DNA from: Mixophyes australis
Taxonomy: Eukaryota; Chordata; Amphibia; Anura; Limnodynastidae
Length of the DNA stretch: 64,000 nt
NCBI GenBank assembly: GCA_036250195.1
Contig: JAVHZZ010000003.1
Location: 53,807,521 to 53,871,520 of the forward strand
Direction of reading: 5' to 3'
Each line of letters opens with the position of its first letter. The first letter of the stretch is position 1. The position numbers were made by a program, and so were the translations under genes. Under the pieces are notes generated by a model. It did no database searches. It was not told the DNA's origin and saw only the letters and a program-made list of their open reading frames with translations. Below are positions 22,663-35,107 of this stretch, piece after piece.

Positions 22663-24479
22663 GTTTCAAGTATCTTCCTCACAGTTTTGTGGCGTGTCAC
22701 AAACATTTTCTCAGCTGCCGTGAATTTGGGTGTTTGCTGTATGAGGTTGCACATGATTCCAGTCCGCAGTCTCTCTCTCTACCTATCACACAGGTTAGAG
22801 ACCTATTGAATCCCCCCCAAAAAGCGCTCTCACACCCCTATACACTTCAGGATTGCCACCACCTATTGAATAGGGGCAATAGGACCCAAATTTACTGGCA
22901 CACACTGGCACACAAGGCTTCTATCTATCACAGTCTACCAAGGCCCCCACCAGCTAACAAAGGGTTAACGCTTCACACCTCCAGATTGTAACACAAATGT
23001 AAATGCAAGCACACACTAAGCTTGTTAATCAATTGTATCAACAAATCACACATCAACATTCAAAGGGTTAACTTGGTCGAGCTATATTCTTGTTAACAGG
23101 CTAATGGAATCGTTATAGTATCAATGACACAACATATTAAATTATAGATTTAATATACAAAAATGCAGGGCATTTAGATATAAAAAAACAAAAAACATTT
23201 AATAAAAGTAATAAATTGATGTAAATACACAAGCAAAGCAGTTAAAAATAAAAGGGGTTACATTCAGAGTATCACTTACTTGAGTTGCATAATCTGTGCC
23301 ATGGGAAATTGGCTAGGAAGATGGACAGCTTATCAATGTGGATTGATTTTCCCAAAAGACTGACAATTTGTTGTAACTGGTCTCAGCTTTTAAAGGCACC
23401 CTTACACCTTCCCACTTCTGGGTTTGTGATCTGTGATACCTTTTCAATCACCATTTGCATGTTGTCTGATTTACTACCCAATTCTACTGTGTGACCTAAC
23501 TTTTCTGTGGAGCGTGAAACTGACCCAATTTTATTATTACTAAATCCCCTATGAATTTGTCCATCTTTTGATACGAAACACGCCTAAATACAGTGTATTT
23601 ATAGAGCTTACACTCATTTTCTTAACTTCACTGTGGGGCAGAATTCTTAATTTGACATATGAGCTGCCCTTCATCATGCTATTGAGGAATATGTGGTTGA
23701 TCACTACTTTATTGATTTTAAGTGGCATATTTTAAAACTGAATTATTTTTGTCTATATCACATATAGCCAAGTAAGCACATGGGCTCTTTGAGCCAGACA
23801 CCATGCTGAGGGGTTCCTAAAAGTCTATTCAGGTGTCAAACTCCATCCCAGGCCAGGATATATCTCACAGCAGGGGCTCTTTGAAGCTACCACAGGTGAA
23901 ACTCCTATCTTCTCTCACTGGAATGTTCAGAGTCTTCAACTTATAAATGTATTCATTTGATATAACATAGTTACACTGCAGTTAGGATTTAGGCCTTTTT
24001 CCCCACAATTATGTGATGGGTTAACCCTTATAAATAACTGTAAGTTCTCTATGTTCACGACATGGTGTAACAAGAAGACTTTTAGTAGTACTACTTATCT
24101 GTTCTGGTGATGTTCAGTATTAATGCAGTGATGGTGTTGGTCACTGTCCTCATGGTCCAGGTAGGATTGTTTCTGAAGAGATGTAATAGGGAAACCAGTT
24201 TCTCCTCCTTGATGCTTTGTTTGTGGTCATTAGAGTCTCTCCTATTGTTTTGGGCAGGCTTGTTTATGGGTTCACTCCTTCATCTCCCTACTCTTCTCTG
24301 TCATCTGCATTTTTACTCTCTCTTCCCTATTTTCACTGTCTCTTTCCCCCTAGTGGTACAAGTGGAAATTTGGAAGTGGCAGTATGGATAATGTAAGTGA
24401 ATGGAATTTGATAGTTTTACAATGAAGGCAGTAGGACAAGTGGTGGTATGGTGTACCACCGTATATAAGCCCTTTTTCG
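22663..24479. other. Unassigned stretch
   Basis: No gene is recognised. Frames of up to 94 codons near 24107-24391 are Leu-rich and probably reflect T/C-rich DNA. Confidence 0.45.
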
Positions 24480-24612
24480 ACCATTGCTTTGTAAGCTTGC
24501 GAGCAGGGCCCTCTTACCTCTCTCTGTATGTATTGCCCAGTATTGTTTTATTACTGTTTGCTCCCAATTGTAAAGTGCTACGGAATCTGCTGGCGCTATA
24601 TAAATGATGATG
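24480..24612 (+). repeat. SINE/LINE 3' tail module
   Basis: It runs from TTGTAAGCTTGCGAGCAGGG through CCCTCTTACCTCTCT to CTGGCGCTATATAAATGATG. It is nearly the same as 30884-31005. Confidence 0.75.
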
Positions 24613-25270
24613 ATTGCTTTCCCCTATATATATATACTGACTGCCTAAAATTCTTTCCTCACATTGCTCCCTGTCTCCGACTGTCTTTATCAGCTCACAC
24701 TAACTTCCTTCTAGTGATGTCTTTCTGTCTGAACATCCTCTTTCCTATCACTAAGTTTCTTTACTAGAATCTCGTCCTCTCTATTCTACTCTCTCTGTCA
24801 GCTGTTTTTCTCTGTCTGAAATTCTAAAATCTACCCTATAAGTATCTGTATTATTTATTACATTTCTGTCTAAATAAATGTTTTATCCCTTAACCTAAAT
24901 CTACCTATTAAGTAACCTTAATAACAATCCTTTTTCTCTATGCCTCTAGTCTTCTCTATGTCTATAGCCTCATTCTCTCTATAACGAAGTCTGATACCTT
25001 TACCCTAATCATTTTTCTTCTATTGCCTACCATTTGTTTCCTAATTTTCTCCTGGCTTCTATTTATGACTCTATCAATTCACTTTTATCTCTTTGATCAT
25101 CTAACTTTAACTGTCGGTCTCTCTAAATAGCTCCTCTTATTTTCCTCCCCCTCCAGCCCATTACTTTCTCTATCTATTTCTCCTCTCCGTCTCCCTCTCC
25201 TGCTTTTTATTTGCTCTCTCAGCCTTTTTCTCCTGCTCTAACTGCACCTGTCTCCCTCTTGTTCTTCTTC
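24613..25270. repeat. Polypyrimidine-rich tract
   Basis: For about 650 bp the plus strand is strongly biased to C and T (CTCTCTATTCTACTCTCTCT-like). It looks like an expanded, worn CT repeat. The frames within it are not considered coding. Confidence 0.7.
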
Positions 25271-25542
25271 CTACTAAATACTTGTGTCATGCCAGGTGAG
25301 CACAGGAAATCCCCTCCTGAGGTTTTGCTTAATGCTCGGTTCATCACTTGGTGCTCATACCTCTAAATCCAGGCATTTACAGGCAGTCCTCATACTTGCC
25401 AACTTTAACTGCTAGGGACCTGACTATTTTTTTAAAGGCACACCAACTTTATTTTCATTTACAAATCGCTAAACAAGTCCACTGAACTCCTCTGTTTAAC
25501 AGGTCTTATTATTTCTCATTATTTCTATAATTGTTATTATTG

Positions 25543-25850
25543 TGCATGGTGGCACAGAGGTTAGCACTGCTGCCTCACCCCACTGGGGTCATGTGTCTGA
25601 TTCTGATCTGGGTCTTATCTGTATGTATCCCCGTGTTTGCATGGATGTGCTCCGGTTTCCTCCCTCAGTCCAAAAAACATACTGGTTGGTTAGTTAGCTT
25701 CTGACAAGGTGGACCCTAGTATATGTGTGTGTGGCAGGGAATTTAGACTGTAAGCTCTAATGGGACAATGTCTGATGAGAATTATTACATATCCTCCGTA
25801 CAGCGTTGCACAATATGTTTGGTCCTGTAAAAATAAACTAAAATAATTAT
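25543..25850 (+). mobile_element. tRNA-derived SINE
   Basis: The head GGTGGCACAGAGGTTAGCAC is followed by a worn B-box region, then GTTTGCATGGATGTGCTCCG, ACATACTGGTTGGTTAGTTA, TTTAGACTGTAAGCTCTAAT and a CGTACAGCGTTGC tail. The order matches the minus-strand copies at 36471 and 41458. It is transcribed by Pol III when active and needs LINE enzymes. Confidence 0.8.
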
Positions 25851-25999
25851 CACATACCTCAAAATACCTTATGTATATTATTACCATCCTCAGCATCAAA
25901 CCAGACATTGGGTCTTCACCAGCTATTATTTAGTATGTCTATATAGAGGTGACACTTTGTAGGGCACTACATAATAACCAGGTGTATGTTGCTCTGTTT

Positions 26000-26715
26000 C
26001 ACACATCGGACCCAACGCCTGGGGTCCGGCGCACTCACCTGTACACACTCCCTGAGCATCTTGCCGGCTATGTGGCATGGCAGCTGACACCACCAGTCTG
26101 CTTTCCTGGACTGCGCATGTGTAAACTCAGCTTTTATCACCTCTTCCATCCAATTCTCTCAGGATATTAAGGCACCTGTTCCACAGGTAAGATGCCTGTT
26201 CTTTGAGTCAGATCGTGACTCCGTTTGCTCTCCTGCTCCACACATACCGCAGACTATTGCTCCTTGTCTCCAGAAAATCTGCAGCTAACCAAAGAGGTCT
26301 TCATACCTGCCGCAGATTATCGCTCCTTGCCTCCAGCAACTCTGCAGCTAACCACAGTGGTCTCCATAGCTGCTGCAGATTATTGCTCCTTGTCTACAGC
26401 AACTCAGCATGTAACCACAGTGGTCTCCATACCTGTTGCAGACTATCGCTCCTTGTCTCCAGCAACTCTACAGACCATCAGGCCTTTGTCAGTCTCTATT
26501 GGATCATCGCTTTTTCCCAGCCTCTGGGTTGTCTCTACTGGTCTCGTCTTGCTCTCACTCAGAGGACCACGATCTGTGGGACAGAGGCTGCAAAATCCTT
26601 ACCTCCTTGCGGTGGTCCCTGGCGAAAACCATCTGCTTCGTTAGACTCCACACCTCTGGGCTGAATAGCGCCCAGCCAGACAGGATACAAGAATCCGATC
26701 ATCATAACTGTGACA
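26000..26715 (+). mobile_element. Probable LTR fragment with 63-bp tandem repeats
   Basis: It ends AACTGTGACA at 26715, like a Gypsy-type LTR 3' end. A 63-bp unit (GCAGACTATCGCTCCTTGTC..) repeats four times, at about 26248, 26311, 26374 and 26437. Because 63 is a multiple of 3, frames stay open (153 and 139 codons), but no known domain appears. The 5' end is not found. Confidence 0.4.
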
Positions 26716-28372
26716 CTCTGTCAATGAGAGAGTTATTAGGGGTAGCTTTGCTTCTGGGTGCATATGAATACTTAGATGTTATTACTCGCTCAAGTATCAA
26801 AATATACTTCTCAGGGAATCATTGATATACTCGAAACAGAGATTCCACTAATCAGTGCCCTAGGAAGCAAGGAAAAACATTGAGCCTTCCTACGTCACCT
26901 TAGTTTGTCAATACATTTTTCAATATTTATACATGACTTTTTGAGACTTAACCATGCCTGTGCTAGGTGTACTTGAAGCGTCCCTCTGTCTGAGAATATA
27001 ATAAATCCAACAGTGACACACCTGGTGATTACCGTGCAAACTTTGGAAGGTACCAAAATAACTTCTATGTGGTTCATTTGCACACATCCTTCAAAGGGAA
27101 ATAATAAAAAGCACCACACTGTTCAAATCTCCAGAATGTTTTACAGGGAGGATTACAGACAAGGAATCAATGTTTGTCCTTTGGAATGCAGCACATTAAA
27201 AAGAAAAATATTCTTAAAAAGATAATCCCTCTAACATCAGGCTTCAAAGACTAGGAGATCTGTTTTTGGAGTTCACATGAAATGAAGAGTACAATTTAAT
27301 AACATAAATAGTCAGCGACAGAAAGCAGTACCAGAAATTATTGAGATGCTTATTTGGTTTTACTAAGTGATAACATAAAACTGAGACATGTCTGCCACCA
27401 TAATGGATTATAATAAGAATTGTGGTGGTAACGCAGGTTTACACTGGGGCCCTGATCTTCCCTATTTAAACCCAGTCTTGCAAGTTTGATCTTGTCAATA
27501 AATCTTGGAGTAAAGGGTCTAGACATACAGTATATTCCATTGGACTTATGGCAATGCCATTGCTTTTTATTACAAAATACCCGGGGTAGGAAAAATGAAA
27601 AAACAGATAGCAATGTAACCTGGAGATACAACAGATCTAGAAACTTTTTTGCATTTTGCCTTTAATTTGGGAATATTGGTTATGGAAAAGATGCTCAGTG
27701 AGTTAAATAATTCAGTAAGACTATCCTTGGAAAAAGGGGACATGGAAGCCCTAAGTATGATGCTTGCTGTCTCTGCTACAACATTTAGGATAAGGAGTTT
27801 ACTATGATAAAAAAATCTATTTTAGAGAGATAGTTTTTTGATCATTATGAATGTTCCAGTGGGTGGTCAGATATGAACAAAGTAGGCACAGCCTATTGCT
27901 TGAACTGCTTCTGTATTTGCTATCTTACTAGCCCTAGAAAAAACAACAAATATTGCCATTATATAACATTTTCAGTGTAATACATCTTTAAAAGAATTGT
28001 ACAGAATACAGATTTATTCTATAAGGAAACACAACACAGCAGTTTTACAATGACAGATACTTATGGACAAATGTTTTCATTTATAATGAATAGTAGATGA
28101 GGCAATTGATTGTGAATGTATGTAGCTGTGTGGATATACCACTATACCAACAATAGACAACAGGTGTACTGTCAACACTGACCATTGCAGTTTCATCACC
28201 TCTTATATAACACAGACTGCACACTCAGCACTTCTGCTAAAGGTCAAAAACACTTAGGACTGAGTGACCTTTGTTTGACTGTTCATCAACTTCAGCTTCA
28301 CCCATCAGGATTTTTCCATTTCCATCCCATTGTCTTCAGCTTTGTCCCTCATGACCTGACAGCTGAGGACTA
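26716..28372. other. Unassigned stretch
   Basis: No gene or repeat is recognised. Confidence 0.5.
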
Positions 28373-28549
28373 GGGGGTATATTTACTAAACTGGGGGTTT
28401 GGAAAAAGTGGAGATGTTGCCTATAACAACCAATCAGATTCTAGCTGTCATTTTGTAGAATGCACTAAATAAATGAAAACTAGAATCTGATTGGTTGCTA
28501 TAGGCAACATCTCCACTTTTCCAAACCCGCAGTTTAGTAAATCTAGCCC
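28373..28549. mobile_element. Snap-back MITE, family P1, copy b
   Basis: The ends are GGGGGTATATTTACTAAACT and the inverse of AGTTTAGTAAATCTAGCCC. The flanks TAG and TAA are consistent with a worn 3-bp duplication. This is one of the best preserved copies; the two arms pair almost throughout. Confidence 0.88.
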
Positions 28550-30883
28550 TAAGTGTCTTGGCCGGACATGGTTGTCTCTGACAGCTGCCCCAGCCTAGTG
28601 GAAGCAGCCAACACTATAACAGAAGCTTAGATATGAAAGTAGGTATAGATGGGCAAAGGTAAGTCTTGCAATTAGATGGATTTTGGATTGTTGGACGTCT
28701 ACAAATTGGTAAATGTTTATTTATTGAGATCATTTAACTGAAGAACACAGTCGATTTAAAGAGTAATTTTAATTAATTTAATCTCATAGATACACTTTAT
28801 GGTATAGTTCTAACTCTTTCTTTAGATTCAACTTCTATGTCTCCTAATCACTTTATGAAATCTGCATTCATCATCAGCATCATCTGACAATATTAGCTGC
28901 TTTCAAATCTATTCATGCTGTATAATTGTAATGTCATACACACTAAACAATTGATGTCGGAGTAGCCACTTGCTGTGTGCAGAGCACAAATACTGATTAG
29001 GTGGAGAAAATGGTGAAACTGAAATCCACAATAAACCTAAGACACTTACTACTAGAGAGTGTATCTAACACATGGTAGTAGGCAGGCACCAGGATTAATT
29101 CCATTAGTAAAAATCACCCTTTGGGTCTAGTTCAGTACAAATAGTCCACAGGTGGTCCAATCCTATAACATCTATTATTTCTCAGATGACCAAAGTTTTT
29201 TGATATTGCTGAACAACTTCCCAAGACAGACTACAGTTTGTTAAATGTTTTGCTGTCTCCTTTCCTGTTGAATATATATGATCAGTCAGAAGAGGAGATA
29301 AAACAAATTTATTAGCATATTGCTTCCCTTTAGTTGTTCATTAGTAACCGCAATCCTCATTGTAAATTTAAAATTATACACTCAACAATATTCTAGAAAT
29401 GTTTATCTACCGTTCTTACCTTGGAAAACATTTATGTGCATTAAGCTACTCTTCCCAACCTCTCAAACAGAATCTGAATTTGTATAGTACACTGTACGTT
29501 TAGTAAATAATTGTAGCTTTATCATAAATCAGGTAACATGTAGGATTTGTAATTGCTTATAATAATTTTTATGATTATCATAAATCTAAAATGCTGTTTA
29601 GCCTCTTTTTTTTATTCACACATGCATCATATTTCTTCCAACATTTAACAAGTAGATTTGCAACTGTAATTTATATTTTTGTTAACTTAAATTAGCTTTT
29701 GGCATTATTGATCTACTTGCTAAGTTGAATTAGTTATTTTATTGCTGTAATTAATAGGTTTGTATCTTTAATTACCCAAACATTCATTATTGTACCTAAG
29801 AGATAATAAATAACGTGAATGCTCACTTGATAACAATTACAGAACAGAGAGCAAGTATAATACAGTATCACAATACAATGTTGCACATTTCACATTTATT
29901 TTCTAAAAAGTAGAACATATGGTCATGAGCCATCATCCAACGATAATTGTGTTTCTCTGTATATTTTCTTTTATTAAAATGATTGTGAGTTGACATAATC
30001 CAAAATAAACCATTACAAGTTAAGAAAAACGGGCAGAGTTTATTGGATCCCTAAACTTAAAAAAGTCCAGACATCTCTGAGATAAATCTAGAAAAAGCAG
30101 GTTACAGCGAAACGCGCATCTGTGTATTCTGTATGTGTTTATCCTCCTTTGTGTTATCAGCCTATGTAAACATTTTGGACCTATGCTGAGATTACATTAG
30201 ACCAACATCCAATCGCTATAACCTGCCCAAACCCTGAGAATTAGCAACTATTAGGTAGTTAGCAGTTTACCCCCTCATTATTTAATGAATATAGGGAACC
30301 ACATAATAGTGAGCGGGTACAATCCCTGTCAAAGATTAAGGGAGGTAACGAGAACCTACATCCCACAAAGAAAGGATCTTTGATTGGGATATTCCAGTAC
30401 CCTGAAATATTGGGACTATATGAGCAGGAACCAACAGATATTATAACAAGGATATTAAGGACATTAAAATCGGCTCCTTATATATTAATTTCAGAACTTA
30501 AATTTCAAAGTGAGACATTATAGGGATAGGAAATAAGAGACAATACATACAGTTTATTTAATTCACAGTTTATTTCACAAAACACATTATACAATTTGCT
30601 ATTTTTAATAAATACAAGACTATTTTAGCTGGATTCAATAAAAGTTACATTTTATTAACAAATGGGGTAATCATAACAGGATTTATTAAATAAGACTGTA
30701 CTGTACCAACTTATGTCCATTTCTTTTTGTTTTCCTTTCGAGATCTCTGAGATAGGTCAAGTTTTGCTAAATGGGGGCCATTCACAAAGTAAGCCAAATA
30801 ATTAACTATTATTCTCTGTTAGTAATAATTTTTGGCTAATGAAGGCTGACTAAAATATCCATCAATAGGAATAATGAAGATTG
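28550..30883. other. Repeat-poor AT-rich stretch
   Basis: No gene is seen. The interval 29290-29860 is free of recognisable repeats and dense in homeodomain-type cores (TAATTA, TTAATAGG, TTAATTACCC), so it is a candidate conserved non-coding element. A CAGCGAAACGCGCATCTG motif near 30106 recalls a frog repeat. Confidence 0.4.
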
Positions 30884-31005
30884 TAAGCTTGCAAGCAGGG
30901 CCCTCTTACCTGTCTGTCTCTGTGTATTATCCAGTATTGTTTTATTACTGCGTTTGTTCCCAATTGTACAGCGCTACAGAATTAGCTGGCGCTATATAAA
31001 TGTTC
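30884..31005 (+). repeat. SINE/LINE 3' tail module
   Basis: GATTGTAAGCTTGCAAGCAG through CAATTGTACAGCGCTACAGA to CTGGCGCTATATAAAT. Close to 24480-24612. Confidence 0.75.
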
Positions 31006-33038
31006 TTCCTTGTGTAGGAAAAGCACAGGAGAATCAGAACTTATTGCAGTGCATGGTTCGCCATGCCTAAAGAGTAAGCATTGAGGGCCTGATACATTAA
31101 GGCGCGCAGAACAAATGTATTGTGTGGTTTTTTAAAAACACACATAATTTTTTCATATTCAGCTACAAGCGGATGTGAAGAAACCTCCATTGTTGAATAC
31201 CGGTGTAGGTACGCTCCGCATATGCCGCATTGAGACAGACACAAGACATTGCAGGATAAGTACAATATATATGTGGAATATAAAGTACCAGCGCAATGCA
31301 CAGAAAAAAAATAAAATTCAATTATCATCACCTGTTACTAATAGTCATTAAAGAAAAATCACTGAGCTAAGGGCAGTAGATAACTCTCTGATAGTGCTGG
31401 GCAAACCACTCATACGGCAAAGCATTGGTTAAAAGAAGGCACCAACTAAGCAAAATATAACCTAGACATATACTCATATATGTGCTTGAAATAATAATAT
31501 GAGCTCATAAAGAGCACAACAATTAGATATAATGCATGGTAAGCAGCATTAAGCTACATTTTATCTTCAGGCTAAAAGAATAAGGTATAGTGGTATTTAA
31601 ACAAAAAAATATGTGCTTTATTAATCATATTTGCCCAAGCTATCATAAAAATTCATCTCTGATTTTGTTTAAATTCATTCTGTTGAGTAAGGTAAAGTTG
31701 GATTAACCCCAGGGTCCAGCTACAACTATAGAGTCTTTGTTTCAAACTGGATAGAGGCCAGATAACGTTATAAGCTTTTTATTAATGAAAGTAAAACACA
31801 GTATTTGAAGTAGACAGATGCACATTGCTTTAAGCTCATTGCCCAGCACTCACTGCAGTTAAAATAGTTTGCAAATGACCTCAGTATAAGTTTCAAATAT
31901 AAAATGTGCAGTTTGTCCCCAGTAAAAGGCAATTAGGATGTACAGCACTTTGTGGAAGACAGACATAGGCAATGTTACTGCACAAAATTTGTGATATACA
32001 TGGTGGTAAAATTTCTGTAAATCATATATATGGAAGATGGACACAGGCGCGCACATAGAGAGGTTTCCCAGAATCCCCCACACACAGCCATTTTAATCCA
32101 GATTAGTATCATGCATTTTTACAGATATGAGACTAATCTGACTACTGCACAGTCTGAGTGCTCAGAGAAGACATCCGGCAGACGTATCAACATGATTAGC
32201 AGCAGAAAACTACTTATGAACATGATGCTAAAAGTGGATTAATGCCCCAGAATGCCATGCATACGGACGTTGTTGATGATTCAGTTCATTTAAACTTGGT
32301 TAACTCTCAATGGATAAGGGAACATAGTGTGTACGAACTGCAAAATAGCTGAAGAGCAGAGCAAAACCTTCTTTAGAGGCTCTGGGCACCTCGATTTGAG
32401 TGTACCGAAGTTTCCACCAAAGCGCCAAAGTTATATAGTGGTGCTAGTGGAGGAGCAGAAGTTTGCAGTACATTAAGATGGGTTGGGTGGAGTGAAGCTG
32501 CTCCTTGCAAATTACGCATTAGGCACACACTTGCACCTGGTTTTGCAGTACAGAGCACATACAAGATTTCAAATTGCATAATCAGATGTTAAATTCCGAG
32601 TCCCTGTTCTGAATAGATCAGGCATAAGAACAAGCGCGGTGGTATTGGGGAGTGGCGCATACACAGTGAAGCACCAAAGGGACTCTTGCACTTTCCACAC
32701 AGAGGGGCATTGGAAATCCCAGCACCGATACTGCCTCCAAGCAGACTTTTCCACTCTACTAGATAAATTTTGCACCAGCTCAGAACCGGTCTTGTCCTAT
32801 CATTTTATTTTGACACATCTTCACCCTCCCAGTTGCAAAGCGGCAGAGAAGTGCATTGCTGTATGCTCTTGGCCCACTGTAAAACGAAGTTTCAAATACA
32901 AAAATTGCTATATGTAATACAGATTTTCTCAATGTCCCCTCTCTCTCAGTATTTATTAAATTACCCTAAATTAAACACTATTTTAGGAGAAAAATAGAGA
33001 AGTTTAATTTCATGAAAGGAGTGTGTCTAAAAGATAAA
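31006..33038. other. Unassigned stretch
   Basis: One P2-like end (GGGCCTGATACATTAAGGCG) lies at about 31086 with no clear partner. The frames here are short and unfamiliar. Confidence 0.45.
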
Positions 33039-33719
33039 GGACCTGAGTCATTAAGGAGAGCAAAGCAAAAAAAAAGGAGTAAGTTTTCTCCTGGACAAAC
33101 CATGTTACAATGCAAGGGGAAAAAGACAGTTGTCCACGCTTATCCTTCACACTGCATATCTGTGTGTGTCTAGCAAAAAGAAAACATGAGGTATTGGTTC
33201 ATATTTTGATCAAAAGATTTAAACCTGCATCCCAACGTCAAGGGAATCTCATTATATGCAGGTCCTACACTGACCTATTTGCTTTAAACACCATTAAAAT
33301 GCAGTTAAAATCAGATGCACTCACCTCCCAGGTGTAGGGGTTTACATCTAGCAAGGGCTGGCTTGTGAGCCACACCCAAATGTGCCTCAAATAGGCTTAA
33401 TGGACAGCTGCTATGACAAAAAGGCAACATTTTGAAACAAAACCAGAGAAAAACAAGCCTGCGCTCTGTATATCTCACATTATATATGGTACCAGCTGCT
33501 TGGCAATAAGCCCGCGCTCGGTATATACCATGTAACACACAAATTCTTGATAGCTTTAATTTTACACTGAAATTTAAAGTTGATCTAGTACATGCCCTAC
33601 CCCAACTATAAATCTGTCCCCACATTTTAAATTTACCTCCCCTCCAATGCAACATGTTTTTGCCCAGGTGTGCAAAGTTACTCCTTTTTTATGCTTTGCT
33701 CTCCTTATGGGTCAGGCCC
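33039..33719. mobile_element. MITE family P2, copy b, enlarged
   Basis: The ends GGACCTGAGTCATTAAGGAG and, inverted, GGGCCTGACCCATAAGGAGA enclose 681 bp. The right half (TTTAAAGTTGATCTAGTACA and onward) matches copy c at 43690-43846. The centre is larger than in copies a and c, probably through an unrecognised insertion. Confidence 0.7.
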
Positions 33720-34747
33720 AGAATGTTGTACTTTGATGGGACGTTAACACTCAGTTTCTTCGCTCAATTTGGCCTGTTTATAGTTTATGGAGCATCTCCG
33801 GAGAGTGGAGAGTGGACATTAACCTTGATGTACCCAAGGTGGACTATTTAGACACATGGCAGCAATGCATTTTGCACAGCACACATTGAATGAGCAATTT
33901 ACCAATTTTGCAAATGTATCAACACATTGTATTACTGTACAGAACAAATGCTTAGCTTTGCTAGACCTGTAAGGGGTACAGGTTAAAATGAGCGGAGATT
34001 ATTAACAAAACATCTTGCGGAAACCCATCATGTGAGGTTGCGTTGGTATCCCACAGCTAATTAAACCCCTATAAGTCAGAAGTTATCAAACATCTACCCT
34101 ATTTGCAACAGGTATATACTTGTTTAAAAATTAATTTAGGTTCACTTGCATTGAAAGAGTCACCCTTCCTCCAAGATCTGATCTAAGGTTATAGACCATT
34201 GTGAGATGAACTCGATTTTTATTTTACAAACTCGTGTCTGACTGGGATTACATTTTCAATGGAATGCTATTCATTACATTAAATAAACACTCCTTTTGTG
34301 GTTACTTTTATGGATTGCCCAATTTAATGATTTGGCAAGAATATATTATAAGCTGTCATTGTAATTAGTTTGCATGTGTTCTAGGGTTGGTATCAGGTCA
34401 CACACATTACCACTTGAAGGTTTTAATTACATTGTATATCTAATTATGTAGAATATATGCTTTAACAGCACTGTTAATGACATCTAATTAATAATTAATC
34501 AACAAAAGTAAATTGTAGGCAGATCTTGTAAATATATAAACATGTTGTTTGTAATGTATGTTGTACATTCACCTATGACTGATGGACTTGTGTAAGGTTT
34601 TTACGTTACTACACCTATGATGGGCAACATAATACGCTTTAAGGGCCACATGTATGACCGACGTAAACACACGGGACGCTCATTATTCTTAGTCTCAGTA
34701 ATTATTACATTTAATCAGATAAAGAGACGTCATTATGTAATACCAGT
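33720..34747. other. Repeat-poor stretch
   Basis: No gene is seen. The part 34190-34540 contains TGTAATTAGTTTGCATGTG and CATCTAATTAATAATTAATC and resembles a homeodomain/POU-rich non-coding element; this is inference only. Confidence 0.4.
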
Positions 34748-34800
34748 GCTTTTTTTGTAAGAAAAAAGGTGCCGGAACTCACATCACGTAGTCAATCACT
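34748..34800. mobile_element. One end of a hAT-like MITE
   Basis: CAGTGCTTTTTTTGTAAG followed by GGTGCCGGAACTCA is a terminal pattern common among vertebrate hAT MITEs. No matching second end is seen nearby. Confidence 0.35.
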
Positions 34801-35107
34801 GTACACACACCCACACACGTCAGTTGTATAACGAAACATAACGGTCGACGCCCGCAGTAAGCACTCAGCACGCAACCACATTCAACTTGAGCTATATAAT
34901 TGCACAGATAAGATGCAATATGTGTTATTGCAGGAGGGATGATGGGTCTTTGCTCTAATGGATGCGTATTTTGGAAGAAAGTAGATGAGTGAGAGAGTGA
35001 GCCAAGAAATCTACAAGTTTATGGTTGTTAGGAGTGTCTCCCTTTTCATTAGAAGGTGACCAGCATGCTGCTTCAGGTGTAGTACAAGGAGAAACAGGGC
35101 CAGTACC

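Noticed and set aside
24107..24391. 94-codon Leu-rich frame as a small membrane protein
   Set aside because: It lies next to T/C-rich DNA that gives Leu/Ser/Phe by composition, and there is no support from context.
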